Positions 19,878 through 29,419 are shown, counted from the first letter of the stretch. The stretch: 64,000 nt of DNA from Lysobacterales bacterium (GCA_002715985.1 PBAO01000014.1:62362-126361), one strand, 5' to 3'. Numbers and translations: made by a program. The notes: generated by a model not told the origin, from the letters alone.

Positions 19878-20828
19878 ATGACACGCAAGATCGCCATCAT
19901 CGGCTCGGGGTACATGGGCGGTGGTATCGCTCAGGTCATGGCGTTGGCCGGGGCCGAGGTGCATATCGCTGATGTGTCCTACGAGGTCACACAAGACAAC
20001 CGAAAGCGCCTGCTCGAGGAGGCAGCGGATTTCGCGGCCGATGGCCTATTCCCCAAGGATGCCGTCAAGCGTATCGATGCCCGTGTGAGCGCGGCTCGGG
20101 ATATCGAGACGGCTGTCTGCGACGCGGACTTCATCGAAGAAGCCGTACCGGAGAAAATCGAGATCAAGCACGATGCCTTGCAGCGCATCAGTGCAGCGGC
20201 TCCAGGTCAGGCGATCATCGCTTCCAATACGTCGACCATCTCGATCGCGACACTGTCCGAGGCTGTCGTGGCGCCAGAACGTTTCCTGGGTGTGCATTTC
20301 TCTAATCCGTCGCCGTTCGTGCCGGGTGTCGAGATCATTCCGCATGCCGGCACGCGTCAAGACGTCGTCGATACTGCCTGTGCCATCGTCCACGAGACGG
20401 GCAAGGAGACAGCTGTCGTTTCCGACGTGACCGGCTTTGTGCTCAACCGGCTGCAATATGCGCTATTTCACGAGGCCACCCAACTGTTGGAAGAGGGCGT
20501 GGCCTCGGCCGAGGATATCGATACGCTCGTACGGACGACTTTCGGGTTCCGGCTGCCGTTCTTCGGCCCGTTCGCGATCGCGGATATGGCCGGCCTGGAC
20601 GTCTATAACTTCTGTTATCAGTCGTTGCAATCCGACTTTCCCGAGCGTTTCGCCACGCCGCGCGCGCTCTCCGAACTGGTCGAGCGGGGCAAACTCGGCA
20701 CCAAGAGCGGCGGCGGTTTCACGGATGTGCCGGCCGATAAAATCCCGGAGCTGATCGCTTATCGAAACCGGGCCTATGTTCGGCTGTCCGAGTTGCTGGA
20801 CGAACTCGGCCCGCCGCCGCTGGGATAG
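19878..20828 (+). CDS. 3-hydroxyacyl-CoA dehydrogenase superfamily protein (candidate hydroxy-sugar-acid dehydrogenase)
   Basis: IAIIGSGYMGGGIAQVMALAGAEV, DFIEEAVPEKIEIK, SNTSTISI, FLGVHFSNP, VSDVTGFVLNRLQYALFHEA. Confidence 0.88.
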   Translation: MTRKIAIIGSGYMGGGIAQVMALAGAEVHIADVSYEVTQDNRKRLLEEAADFAADGLFPKDAVKRIDARVSAARDIETAVCDADFIEEAVPEKIEIKHDALQRISAAAPGQAIIASNTSTISIATLSEAVVAPERFLGVHFSNPSPFVPGVEIIPHAGTRQDVVDTACAIVHETGKETAVVSDVTGFVLNRLQYALFHEATQLLEEGVASAEDIDTLVRTTFGFRLPFFGPFAIADMAGLDVYNFCYQSLQSDFPERFATPRALSELVERGKLGTKSGGGFTDVPADKIPELIAYRNRAYVRLSELLDELGPPPLG

Positions 20829-21358
20829 CGCGCGCGGGCGGCATGCTCACGGGGTGCGTGCGGATCGATATGCTGCCGGCGTTCATCGATCGCATGCCCT
20901 TCGCGACGGAGCAGCCAGATCTTGCGATCGAGGCCGCCGGCGTAGCCGGTCAGGGCGCCGCGGCCACCGATGACGCGATGACACGGAATCACGATGGCGA
21001 TAGGGTTGCGCGCGTTGGCCAGGCCCACAGCCCGTGCGGCCCCGGGCTGGCCCAGTGCCGTTGCTATTTCGCCGTAACCTCGGGTCTGGCCGGCCGGAAT
21101 CGTCTGTAACAACGCCCAGACCCGCTTTTGAAACGCGGTGCCGATCGGCGTGAGCGCCAGATCGAACACATCGCGCTGCCCGTTGAAATACGCGCGAAGC
21201 TGTTCGCCGGCCTGGTGGACGGGCGAGCCCGGAGCAGCGTCGACCGTGCCGGCCGGCGGGCCGGGGAGATCGAACGTGATAACACGCACATCGGCATCGC
21301 TGCCAAGAACTTGTAGCGCTCCGAGCGGCGTGGCCAGCGATAAATACTGAGTCGACAT
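20774..21358 (-). CDS. ogt: Methylated-DNA--[protein]-cysteine S-methyltransferase
   Basis: GTAFQKRVWALLQTIPAGQTRGYGEIA, NPIAIVIPCHRVIGGRGALTGYAGGLDRKIWLL. Confidence 0.92.
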   Translation of the reverse strand: MSTQYLSLATPLGALQVLGSDADVRVITFDLPGPPAGTVDAAPGSPVHQAGEQLRAYFNGQRDVFDLALTPIGTAFQKRVWALLQTIPAGQTRGYGEIATALGQPGAARAVGLANARNPIAIVIPCHRVIGGRGALTGYAGGLDRKIWLLRREGHAIDERRQHIDPHAPREHAARARYPSGGGPSSSSNSDSRT

Positions 21359-21480
21359 AAGCGCGCTACCGGCGACGGGCGATAAGCGGAATATACAGTG
21401 CTCCGGACAACGCGATGGTGCCACACGCCGCGCCAACGGTAATATTGATTTCCTGCGGCCGCATGAGCCACATTGTCAGG

Positions 21481-22260
21481 ATGAAGAAAAAAAATATTTT
21501 CAGAGCCGGCGGGCTCATTCTCGTCATGGGCCTGCTTAACCCGACTGTGGCCGTGGCTGCTGACGAGACCCCCACGGTGCGCATTGCCCTGGATCTGCCG
21601 TATGCCCCGATGGAATTCGAACGCCCTGACGGCAGCCTGGCGGGATTCGATATCGCCCTGGGCGATGCGCTGTGCCGGATCGCCGAGCTCGATTGTCGTT
21701 GGGTCGTACAGGCCTGGGAGGGTATCGTGGCGGGCCTGATGGCGCGCAAGTACGACGTGATTCTGTCGGCAATGGCGATCACGCCTGAGCGCCTGCGCCG
21801 GTTTCGTATCGTGGGGCCATATCTCCAGCTGGCGTCGGCCTGGTTCGTGCCGATCGCCAGTGACCTCGACCGTATCGAGCCGGAAACGCTTGCCGGCCAC
21901 ACCCTCGGCGTGCAGCGCGGCACGGTGCATGATCGGTATGTCACCCGGACCTACGGCGAGATTGCGGATATCAAACGGTATCGCTCGGTCATGGACATCC
22001 AGCTCGATCTCGACGCGCATCGCCTGGATGCGGCGTTCGTCACCCGTGTGGTCGGCCAGCACATGTTCAATTCATCGACAGCGCGTTATCGCACGCTTGC
22101 GCCAGCCCAGCCGATCGATCAAGGCATGGGAATCGCGCTGCGAAAAGACGAACCCCGGCTTGCCGAAACGTTTGCCGCGGCACTGGCCGAGTTCCGGAGC
22201 CGCCCGGCTTATGATGCGTTGATTGCCCGCTGGATCGGCGCCGAGCCGGCGGGGCGATAA
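21481..22260 (+). CDS. Periplasmic amino-acid/polyamine-type ABC substrate-binding protein (orphan)
   Basis: Signal peptide; LDLPYAPMEFERPDGSLAGFDIALGDALC, MAITPERLRRF, VQRGTVHDRYV. Confidence 0.85.
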   Translation: MKKKNIFRAGGLILVMGLLNPTVAVAADETPTVRIALDLPYAPMEFERPDGSLAGFDIALGDALCRIAELDCRWVVQAWEGIVAGLMARKYDVILSAMAITPERLRRFRIVGPYLQLASAWFVPIASDLDRIEPETLAGHTLGVQRGTVHDRYVTRTYGEIADIKRYRSVMDIQLDLDAHRLDAAFVTRVVGQHMFNSSTARYRTLAPAQPIDQGMGIALRKDEPRLAETFAAALAEFRSRPAYDALIARWIGAEPAGR

Positions 22261-22281
22261 CGCCGGCCGGCTCGGTGGTGA

Positions 22282-23376
22282 TCACGCCAGCTGGGTCAGC
22301 CAGCCATGGGTATCCGCCGCGCGGCCGTACTGGATATCCAGCAGGTGGGTGCGCAGGCGCTGGCTGATCTCGTTGCCGCCCGGGCTTTCGATGGTCTCGT
22401 TCTCGGTGACGAGCTGGCCGATACTCGTGATCACGGCCGCCGTGCCACAGGCGAAGACCTCCACGATCTCGCCCGAGGCGATGCCATCGCGCCATTCGTC
22501 GATACTGATGGCGCGTTCCTCCGGGGTCAGCCCCAGTTCCGGGGCCAGCGTCAGCACCGAATCGCGCGTTACACCCTCGAGAATGGTGCCGGTCAGCGCC
22601 GGCGTCACCAGCCGCCCGTCGCGATAGACAAAGAACAGGTTCATGCCGCCCAGCTCTTCGACCCATTTGTTCTCGGCTGCGTCCAGGAAAGCGACCTGGT
22701 CACAGCCGCGATCAATGGCTTCCTGCTGGGCCACGAGCGATGAGGCATAGTTGCCACCGGTCTTGGCGAAGCCCGTGCCGCCCGGCGCTGCGCGGTTGTA
22801 GTGCGAGGACAGCCAGATAGAGACCGGCTTGCCTGCACCCTTGAAGTAAGACGCCGCCGGCGAGGCGATCAGGTAATAGTCGACCTCTGTCGCCGGTTTC
22901 ACGCCCAGAAACTTACCGTTGGCGATCATGAACGGGCGCAGATACAGGCTGCACTCCTCGCTGGCATCCTGCGGTGTGGGCACCCAGGCAGTGTCTTTTT
23001 CGACCAGCACTCGAAGTGATTCGATAAACGTTGCGTCATCCAGACGCGGCAGGGCCAACCGGTCGGCCGACTGACGAAACCGCGCGGCATTACGCTCGGG
23101 GCGAAAGCACCAGACCGAGCCGTCGCCGTGTCGATAGGCTTTCAGGCCTTCGAAGATCTCCTGAGCGTAATGCAGGACCGGCGAAGCCGGGTCGAACGTC
23201 AATGGCCCATAGGGACGCAGCTCGGCACCGTGCCAGCCGGCATCGGATGTCCAGCGCACGTGGGCCATGTGATCGGTGAAGTACTGTCCGAACCCGGGGG
23301 CTGAGAGGATCTCGTCGCGCACGTTCGCGGCCGTCGGCGTGATCGTCGGGCGGATATCGAAGGAAGGCGTGTCCAC
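22282..23376 (-). CDS. ilvE: Branched-chain amino acid aminotransferase
   Basis: GPLTFDPASPVLHYAQEIFEGLKAYRHGDGSVWCFRPERN, KTGGNYASSLVAQQEA, VEELGGMNLFFV; probable GTG start (VDTPSFDI). Confidence 0.93.
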   Translation of the reverse strand: MDTPSFDIRPTITPTAANVRDEILSAPGFGQYFTDHMAHVRWTSDAGWHGAELRPYGPLTFDPASPVLHYAQEIFEGLKAYRHGDGSVWCFRPERNAARFRQSADRLALPRLDDATFIESLRVLVEKDTAWVPTPQDASEECSLYLRPFMIANGKFLGVKPATEVDYYLIASPAASYFKGAGKPVSIWLSSHYNRAAPGGTGFAKTGGNYASSLVAQQEAIDRGCDQVAFLDAAENKWVEELGGMNLFFVYRDGRLVTPALTGTILEGVTRDSVLTLAPELGLTPEERAISIDEWRDGIASGEIVEVFACGTAAVITSIGQLVTENETIESPGGNEISQRLRTHLLDIQYGRAADTHGWLTQLA

Positions 23377-23495
23377 TGTGAGCGTCTCCGGTCGGCCGGG
23401 CGGGCCGGCTAAGGCATGAATACGGTGCGCGGCGCATGATAACGAAAGCCGACGGGCAGCGATCGCCGCGAAACTCTGCATGATACAAAAAAGCG

Positions 23496-23921
23496 TTATT
23501 GGCGGCGCCTGAAGCGTCGCGGATAGACCATGCCCTGTGCCTTCGGGGCACTGAACTCGAAGCCGTGGCGCGTATACAGGCGATGCGACTCACCGTCGGC
23601 CATGAGACTGACGAATGCGCTTTCACAGACATTTTCGTCCAGCCAGTTCGTCAGCCGTGTCATCAGTGCGTGGCCGATACCACAGCCCTGTCGCCGAGCG
23701 ACCACGGCAACATCGCAGATCTGAAAGAAACAGCCGCCGTCGCCGATCACCCGGGCCATACCCACCGCACGCTCATCCACGAATGCAATCACGCTGTAGA
23801 GGCTGCCGGCCAGGCCCGCTGCTGCGGCGCACGGCGGGCGATCGGTCATGCCGGCCTCATGGCGTAGACGACGATAGGTGGCGATATCCGGCACGGCCTC
23901 AACGAGCGTCGGCGTGATCAT
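23496..23921 (-). CDS. GNAT family N-acetyltransferase
   Basis: ICDVAVVARRQGCGIGHALMTRLTNWLDE; LYTRHGFEFS. Confidence 0.88.
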   Translation of the reverse strand: MITPTLVEAVPDIATYRRLRHEAGMTDRPPCAAAAGLAGSLYSVIAFVDERAVGMARVIGDGGCFFQICDVAVVARRQGCGIGHALMTRLTNWLDENVCESAFVSLMADGESHRLYTRHGFEFSAPKAQGMVYPRRFRRRQ

Positions 23922-24652
23922 AGGTTGTTCGGGGCAAAGACCGACAAGATGTCAGCCACGGCCGTTGGTGTCGATTGTGCGGCCACCGGGCTGGTGCAGT
24001 GCCCTGCGGGTCTATCCGCAGCGTAGGGCCAAGGCGGCAGCCACGGCCACAGCGCGACGACGGCGCCGACCATCAGCGTGGTTGCGACCGGGCGCCGATA
24101 ATCGAAGAACTTGAGTGCCGTGCCGAACGACCGCTTGAGGCGCGCGCCTTCGAGATCGATCGAAAAACACTCGTCCAGTGCCAGATGAATCAGCATGCCC
24201 AGACACATGGCCCCGCCGTCGATCCAGGCAAGCCGCGGTCCCTGGGCGAAAAAGTGATAGCTCAAGGCGGCGGTGGCTGCCGATATACCGCCGCTGGCCA
24301 GCAGGGAATGCCAGCTTGCCCGGTGACGCGTCGTGAGCCGAAATATCACACTCACGGCATCGCGAATGCCCACGTACAGGCCAAGTGCCACGCACAGCGC
24401 CACAGCCATCGAAAGATAAGCACGGCCAATCGACAGCGCGATGAACGCCGCCACGATCGCCAGCACCGTGAAAATCAAGCGAACCGAACGCGACTTGTCG
24501 GCATCGATGTCCGGCATCACGCCGCCCAGCGCAGTCAACAACACAAGGCTGGGGGCATGCGCCAACGGCCAAAGCCCGATATACAAGCCATAACTGGTCG
24601 CGGCCGCGCCGATGCCGGCGGCAACAGAGATATGCGTACGAAAATTGGCCAC
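23918..24652 (-). CDS. Membrane-bound metal-dependent hydrolase (YdjM/DUF457-like)
   Basis: VANFRTHISVAAGIGAAATSYGLYIG, LGGVMPDIDADKSRSVR, polytopic; GTG start inferred. Confidence 0.7.
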   Translation of the reverse strand: MANFRTHISVAAGIGAAATSYGLYIGLWPLAHAPSLVLLTALGGVMPDIDADKSRSVRLIFTVLAIVAAFIALSIGRAYLSMAVALCVALGLYVGIRDAVSVIFRLTTRHRASWHSLLASGGISAATAALSYHFFAQGPRLAWIDGGAMCLGMLIHLALDECFSIDLEGARLKRSFGTALKFFDYRRPVATTLMVGAVVALWPWLPPWPYAADRPAGHCTSPVAAQSTPTAVADILSVFAPNNL

Positions 24653-24805
24653 TACGGCAAATCTTGTATAAACGTGCAGTCTAGAGCGCCAAAAACCATT
24701 TGCCAACAAGGGATTGGCGATTTCTACGGCCGGCCGAGCCGCCTGGAGGCAATTCGGGCGGGCCCGTATACTCATCGAAACGACCCACACGTGCTGCGAG
24801 GCATC

Positions 24806-25039
24806 ATGTCTGATTCCAAACCGCGCTCAAGCCTTATTGCCTGGGCGGATCGCTGGCTGCTGACGATCTGGACGCCGATTGTGCTGTCGGTCGTGCTCAG
24901 CCCGCTTTTCTGGCTTGCCCGAGACGGCAACCTCATGGCGGGCTATATCGTGACGACCATCATCGAGGTGCTGGGAGCGGCGCTGGTGATAACGCTCGTG
25001 GCAAAGATCTGGCGCGACCAGAGGCGTGCGCGGCGCTGA
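24806..25039 (+). CDS. Small membrane protein, unknown function
   Basis: MSDSKPRSSLIAWADRWLLTIWTPIVLSVVLSPLFWLARDGNLMAGYIVTTIIEVLGAALVITLVAKIWRDQ; two TM segments. Confidence 0.5.
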   Translation: MSDSKPRSSLIAWADRWLLTIWTPIVLSVVLSPLFWLARDGNLMAGYIVTTIIEVLGAALVITLVAKIWRDQRRARR

Positions 25040-25130
25040 ATGACCGGGTGATGTTCACCGGGTCTCGTGTGTTGGCCGAGGCTACGGCCGGCTCATCCAC
25101 GCATGAACAGCGCTGGGGCGGGGGAAGCCG

Positions 25131-25167
25131 TCGAACCTGACTGATGGATTGTGTCGCAGGTTCGAAT
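25131..25167 (-). repeat. T-arm mirror hairpin downstream of tRNA-Arg(TCG)
   Basis: On + strand TCGAACCTG(25131..25139)...TGTCGCAGGTTCGAAT(25152..25167); latter is the exact 16-nt reverse complement of the tRNA T-arm at 25237..25252. Confidence 0.8.
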
Positions 25168-25220
25168 GGGCTTCGACCGGGCGTTTCGACTTCGGAAAGC
25201 CTGAAGACCCGCCTGAATAT

Positions 25221-25297
25221 TGGTGCGCCCGGCAGGATTCGAACCTGCGACACCCGGCTTCGAAGGCCGGTGCTCTATCCAGCTGAGCTACGGGCGC
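25221..25297 (-). tRNA. tRNA-Arg (anticodon TCG)
   Basis: GCGCCCGTAGCTCAGCTGGATAGAGCACCGGCCTTCGAAGCCGGGTGTCGCAGGTTCGAATCCTGCCGGGCGCACCA folds as canonical cloverleaf with encoded CCA. Confidence 0.97.
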
Positions 25298-25369
25298 GAG
25301 ACACACAGTGTATGACAGCGTCCGGCGTGCGTCATCCCTGGATGTCGGCCCGCCGGACGCGCCCGGGGG

Positions 25370-26284
25370 CTACCAGAGGACGCCGTTGACTGGCTCCGGC
25401 ATCTTCGGCGGCTTACGCCCGATACCTTCCATGAGATCGACTTCGATGGTGCAGCACATGGCGTGTAGCGGCAGGTCGTGCGCGGTATTGGCGAAGGGGT
25501 CGACCAAGTCGTCGCCGATGCGCAGTGCCGCCAGAAACATCAGCGCGACGAGTGATGAGCCGATCGGTGTCCAGATGCCCAGATACGGGGCCATACCGAT
25601 TGGCAGGAACACACAGAACACGCGCACGAAAAGCTGCGGAAACAGACGATACTGCATGGGCAGCGGGGTCTTCTTGATCCGCTCCATGCCGCCCTGGGAG
25701 TCGAGGATATCGATGAATATGGCCTCGATACGGTTCTGTTGCATGGTGTCGATATAGCCTTCCCGGCGGGCTTGTTCGACGGCCATTGCAGAGTCGTTCA
25801 TCAGGGCATTGGCGGCGTTGGTGAACTTCAACGCGTGATCGGCGTCGGCCTTGTCGAGCAGTCGTCGTGCCGGCTCTTCCCGATCGGTGCCGCGCAGCTG
25901 GCAGCGCAGCACGTGGACATAGGCACACTGGTTGATAATGACGCGATCCCGCAGTGCCCGCGCGCGCTCGTCCGCGGCGCCGATGAACGACAGGGCACAG
26001 CGGTTGATGTTGCGCGAGGCGTTGATCATCAACCCCCAGAGAATACGGCCTTCCCACCAGCGCGCGTACGCCGAGTTCGATCGAAAGCCCAGAAACAGCG
26101 CAACGACCGTACCGAACAGAGTCAGCGTGGTTTTCGATAGCGCAGAAGACTGGAAATCGGTATAACCTTCGGGCTGTGCAAAGTAGACGATGGTTACCAG
26201 CACGTCCCAAAAAAACATGACAGTCAGCGGCCGCCACAGGTCGGTGAAGATCTGTCTAAATCGAGGGATGGTAGGGATGATCAT
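25370..26284 (-). CDS. Bestrophin-like (UPF0187) anion channel family protein
   Basis: LFGTVVALFLGFRSNSAYARWWEGRILWGLMINASR; PIGSSLVALMFLAALRIGDDLVDPF. Confidence 0.9.
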   Translation of the reverse strand: MIIPTIPRFRQIFTDLWRPLTVMFFWDVLVTIVYFAQPEGYTDFQSSALSKTTLTLFGTVVALFLGFRSNSAYARWWEGRILWGLMINASRNINRCALSFIGAADERARALRDRVIINQCAYVHVLRCQLRGTDREEPARRLLDKADADHALKFTNAANALMNDSAMAVEQARREGYIDTMQQNRIEAIFIDILDSQGGMERIKKTPLPMQYRLFPQLFVRVFCVFLPIGMAPYLGIWTPIGSSLVALMFLAALRIGDDLVDPFANTAHDLPLHAMCCTIEVDLMEGIGRKPPKMPEPVNGVLW

Positions 26285-26476
26285 GGCAATCCTTCGAAAC
26301 GATGGTAATCAAAGCTGCGACTGGCGCAGGCAAATCGTATATCAGTCAAATCATACCGGGTTGTGATTCGGCCGCGTCTGACGGTGACTGCGAGCGGCCG
26401 TGCAATACGCCGATTGTCGCGACTGGTGCGATTCGGTTAGAAAAATGTGTCCGGCAACTTCTTTAGGACGTCATCC

Positions 26477-26953
26477 ATGTCTTTGAATTCTTCGGTCGCG
26501 GCGGTGCTGGCATCGCTTTCTCTACTGGCTGTCGCCACCACGACGAGTTTTGCCCAGGACAAGATCGAAACCGATTACCCGAATGAAACCCGGGCCTCGG
26601 CCGACCACAACATGACCCCGGCCCCGGCCGGAAGTGCCTTGCTGAGCCAGTTGGTGACCGGCTCGTTTGAGCTCGGCGCGCCGGCCAATATCGCCGGTGT
26701 GCTTGATTACTGTAACGACCGGGGGCTGGCCGACAACGCGACGCAGAGGACCGCTGAAGCGCTGATCGAAGCACAAGGCGGGCGCGAAGTTGTCTCGCAG
26801 GAGGCCGGGTTCATCCACGGCCGGAAGGGTATTCTGACCAGTGCCCAGGATCGGCACTTCACGCTCGATAAAGCCGATGACGATACGGCCCGTCGCCTGT
26901 GCGCGCGCATCGGGACCAAGGCGAGCGCGCTATTTCTGAGCGGCACGCCGTAG
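26477..26953 (+). CDS. DUF2501 (YjjA-like) periplasmic protein
   Basis: Signal peptide; GSFELGAPANIAGVLDYCNDRGL. Confidence 0.65.
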   Translation: MSLNSSVAAVLASLSLLAVATTTSFAQDKIETDYPNETRASADHNMTPAPAGSALLSQLVTGSFELGAPANIAGVLDYCNDRGLADNATQRTAEALIEAQGGREVVSQEAGFIHGRKGILTSAQDRHFTLDKADDDTARRLCARIGTKASALFLSGTP

Positions 26954-27085
26954 CAGTGATCGCCGGCCGTCGATCGGTGTTTTCAATCGTCGACGGCCGA
27001 TCAATGAAAAGCGCCGTGATAAGGATTGATCACGGCGGATTTCTGGTACAAAAGACAAGATGTCTTTTCGGATCGGAAAACCGCC

Positions 27086-29419
27086 ATGAGCCAGCGTCTT
27101 GATGCACTGATCGACAGCCAGCACCTACGGCCACTGCTGCCGGTGATCTATATCGCCTGGGCCGATGGCACGCTCGCCAACGAGGAAGGCCAGCGCATCC
27201 GCGAACTGGCCGGGACGATCGGCCCGTTGGGCAGCGATGACGCGCGCGTGCTTGACGAGTGGTTATCGCCACAGGCTGCGCCTTCGGCCACCGAATGTTC
27301 GGTGCTGCGCCGGCGTATTCGCGAACAGGTGCGTCATCGCCAGCCCTCGTTGGCCGCCATGTCAGCGGCCATGAACGGCGCCGACAGCACACAGGTCACG
27401 GATGCCGTCGGGCGCTATGCCAAGGAGCGCAACATCAGCGGCATGGGCGTGTCGTCCGAGATCTTTCAGGATGCCGGCCAGCCGGTCGGCCAGTCGTTCA
27501 ACGAGCAGCCGTCGCGGTTCAATCCGGCCCGTGTTCAGGCCGTGCTTGAAGGCGACTATGCCCATGAATGGCAACAGGTTCGTGACATCCTGGAACACGA
27601 TGTCTTTGCCTACGCCTACGATGAAACCAGCGAGGCCGCGCGTGCGCGGGTGCTGCGCTGGCTGCAACACTTGGCCGAGCATCGCGATATGGCGGCCTCG
27701 GCGCTGCCAGAAAGCGTGGGCGGGCAGGGCAATATGGCCGGCTTCATCCATGTCTTCATGGCGCTTGCCATGTTCGATCTGTCGCTGGTGGTGAAATTCG
27801 GCGTGCAGTTCGGTCTGTTCGGCGGCAGCATTATCTTTCTGGGCAACGACGAGCACCACAAGACCTATCTGCCCGATATCGCTTCGCTGGATCTGCTCGG
27901 CGGGTTTGCCATGACCGAATCCGGCCACGGCTCGAACGTGCAGGAGCTGGAAACCACGGCGACTTACGATCCGGCCACGCAAGAGTTCGTGCTCAATACG
28001 CCCACCATGTCGGCACGCAAGGAGTGGATCGGCAACGCGGCCCGCGACGGCCACGCGGCCACCGTGTTCGCCCAGCTCAACACCGGCGGCGAAAGCTATG
28101 GCGTCCATGCCTTTGTGGTGCCGATTCGTACCGATGACGGCCAGGCCGCGCCCGGCGTGCGTATCGAGGACTGCGGGCCCAAGATGGGCCTGGTCGGCGT
28201 CGATAACGGCCGGCTCTACTTCGACCAGGTTCGTATTCCACGCAAGAACCTGCTCGATCGCTACGCGGTGGTACAACCCGACGGCACCTACGAAAGCCCG
28301 ATCGCCTCGGATAATAAACGGTTCTTCACGATGCTGGGCACGCTCGTGGGCGGGCGCATCAGCGTGGCCTCGGCCTGTGTCACCGCAGCCAAGAAGGCTT
28401 TGACCATCGCCACCCGCTACGGCGCGTTGCGGCGTCAGTTCGGCGGCGACGATGGCAAGGAGCTGCGGGTTCTCGATTATCGAACGCATCAGATGCGTTT
28501 GTTTCCAAAGATCGCCCACACCTATGCCCTGCATTTCGCGATCGAGGATCTGATCGAGCAGTTCCGCAATCGGACCGAGGCCGACTCGCGGCATATCGAA
28601 ACGCTGGCCGCGGGGCTCAAATCAATGGCCTCGTGGGAGGCGATCGATGCCTGCCAGCAGGCACGCGAGTGTTGTGGTGGTCTGGGGTTTCTCTCGGAGA
28701 ACCAGATCGCCACCGTGCGCCGCGATATCGATGTGTTCGCGACATTCGAGGGCGACAACACGGTGCTCATGCAGCTGCTGGCCAAGAACAAGCTGGCCAG
28801 CTATGCCAAGGGCTTTGAACAGAATCTGGTGGCCACCATCGCCAAGGAGCTGGCCGGCAAGGCCCGCACCGAACTGCTCGAGGGCAACCCGGTCATTCAG
28901 CGCAAGACCGACGAAGACCACCTGCGGGATGCCGATTTTCATCTCGAGGTGCTCAAACTGCGGGCGCACAACATGCTGGTCTCGGCCGCACGCCGTATCC
29001 GCAAGCGCATCACCGACGGCATGGAGCCGTTCATCGCGTTCACGGATATCCAGGATCATCTGATGGCCTACGCCAAGGCTGACATGGAGCACCATATCGC
29101 GGTGTGTTTTGCCAAACGCGTGGCCGCGCTCGAGGCGGGGCCCACCCGTGACGCGCTGGAGACCATGCGCCAGTTGGCCGCCGTTGACACGATCTATGCC
29201 GATTCTGCGTGGTATCTCGACCAGGGTTATTTTCAGCCCACTAAACGCAAGGCACTACGACGTCTACGGATAAAGCTGCTCGATGAAATCCGGCCGGATG
29301 CGCTGGGCTACGTCGAGGCTTTCGCGATTCCCGATGGCTGCCTGTCGGCGCCGATCGCCTTCGAGGACTATATCGGCCGCGAGCCGCTCAAGCATGCCGC
29401 GGATGACGGTGTGGCCTGA
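27086..29419 (+). CDS. Acyl-CoA oxidase/dehydrogenase-like flavoprotein with N-terminal TerB-like segment
   Basis: GGFAMTESGHGSNVQELETTATYD, LNTPTMSARKEWIGNAARDGHAATVFAQL, CCGGLGFLSENQIATVRRDIDVFATFEGDNTVLMQLLAK; N-term VIYIAWADGTLANEEGQRIREL. Confidence 0.85.
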   Translation: MSQRLDALIDSQHLRPLLPVIYIAWADGTLANEEGQRIRELAGTIGPLGSDDARVLDEWLSPQAAPSATECSVLRRRIREQVRHRQPSLAAMSAAMNGADSTQVTDAVGRYAKERNISGMGVSSEIFQDAGQPVGQSFNEQPSRFNPARVQAVLEGDYAHEWQQVRDILEHDVFAYAYDETSEAARARVLRWLQHLAEHRDMAASALPESVGGQGNMAGFIHVFMALAMFDLSLVVKFGVQFGLFGGSIIFLGNDEHHKTYLPDIASLDLLGGFAMTESGHGSNVQELETTATYDPATQEFVLNTPTMSARKEWIGNAARDGHAATVFAQLNTGGESYGVHAFVVPIRTDDGQAAPGVRIEDCGPKMGLVGVDNGRLYFDQVRIPRKNLLDRYAVVQPDGTYESPIASDNKRFFTMLGTLVGGRISVASACVTAAKKALTIATRYGALRRQFGGDDGKELRVLDYRTHQMRLFPKIAHTYALHFAIEDLIEQFRNRTEADSRHIETLAAGLKSMASWEAIDACQQARECCGGLGFLSENQIATVRRDIDVFATFEGDNTVLMQLLAKNKLASYAKGFEQNLVATIAKELAGKARTELLEGNPVIQRKTDEDHLRDADFHLEVLKLRAHNMLVSAARRIRKRITDGMEPFIAFTDIQDHLMAYAKADMEHHIAVCFAKRVAALEAGPTRDALETMRQLAAVDTIYADSAWYLDQGYFQPTKRKALRRLRIKLLDEIRPDALGYVEAFAIPDGCLSAPIAFEDYIGREPLKHAADDGVA

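Noticed and set aside
25082-25389. ORFs 25144..25389 (GAPGRIRTCDTRLRRPVLYPAELRA) and 25082..25306 (APVAQLDRAPAFEAGCRRFESCRAH)
   Set aside because: Classic spurious translations of a tRNA gene; the region is tRNA-Arg(TCG).
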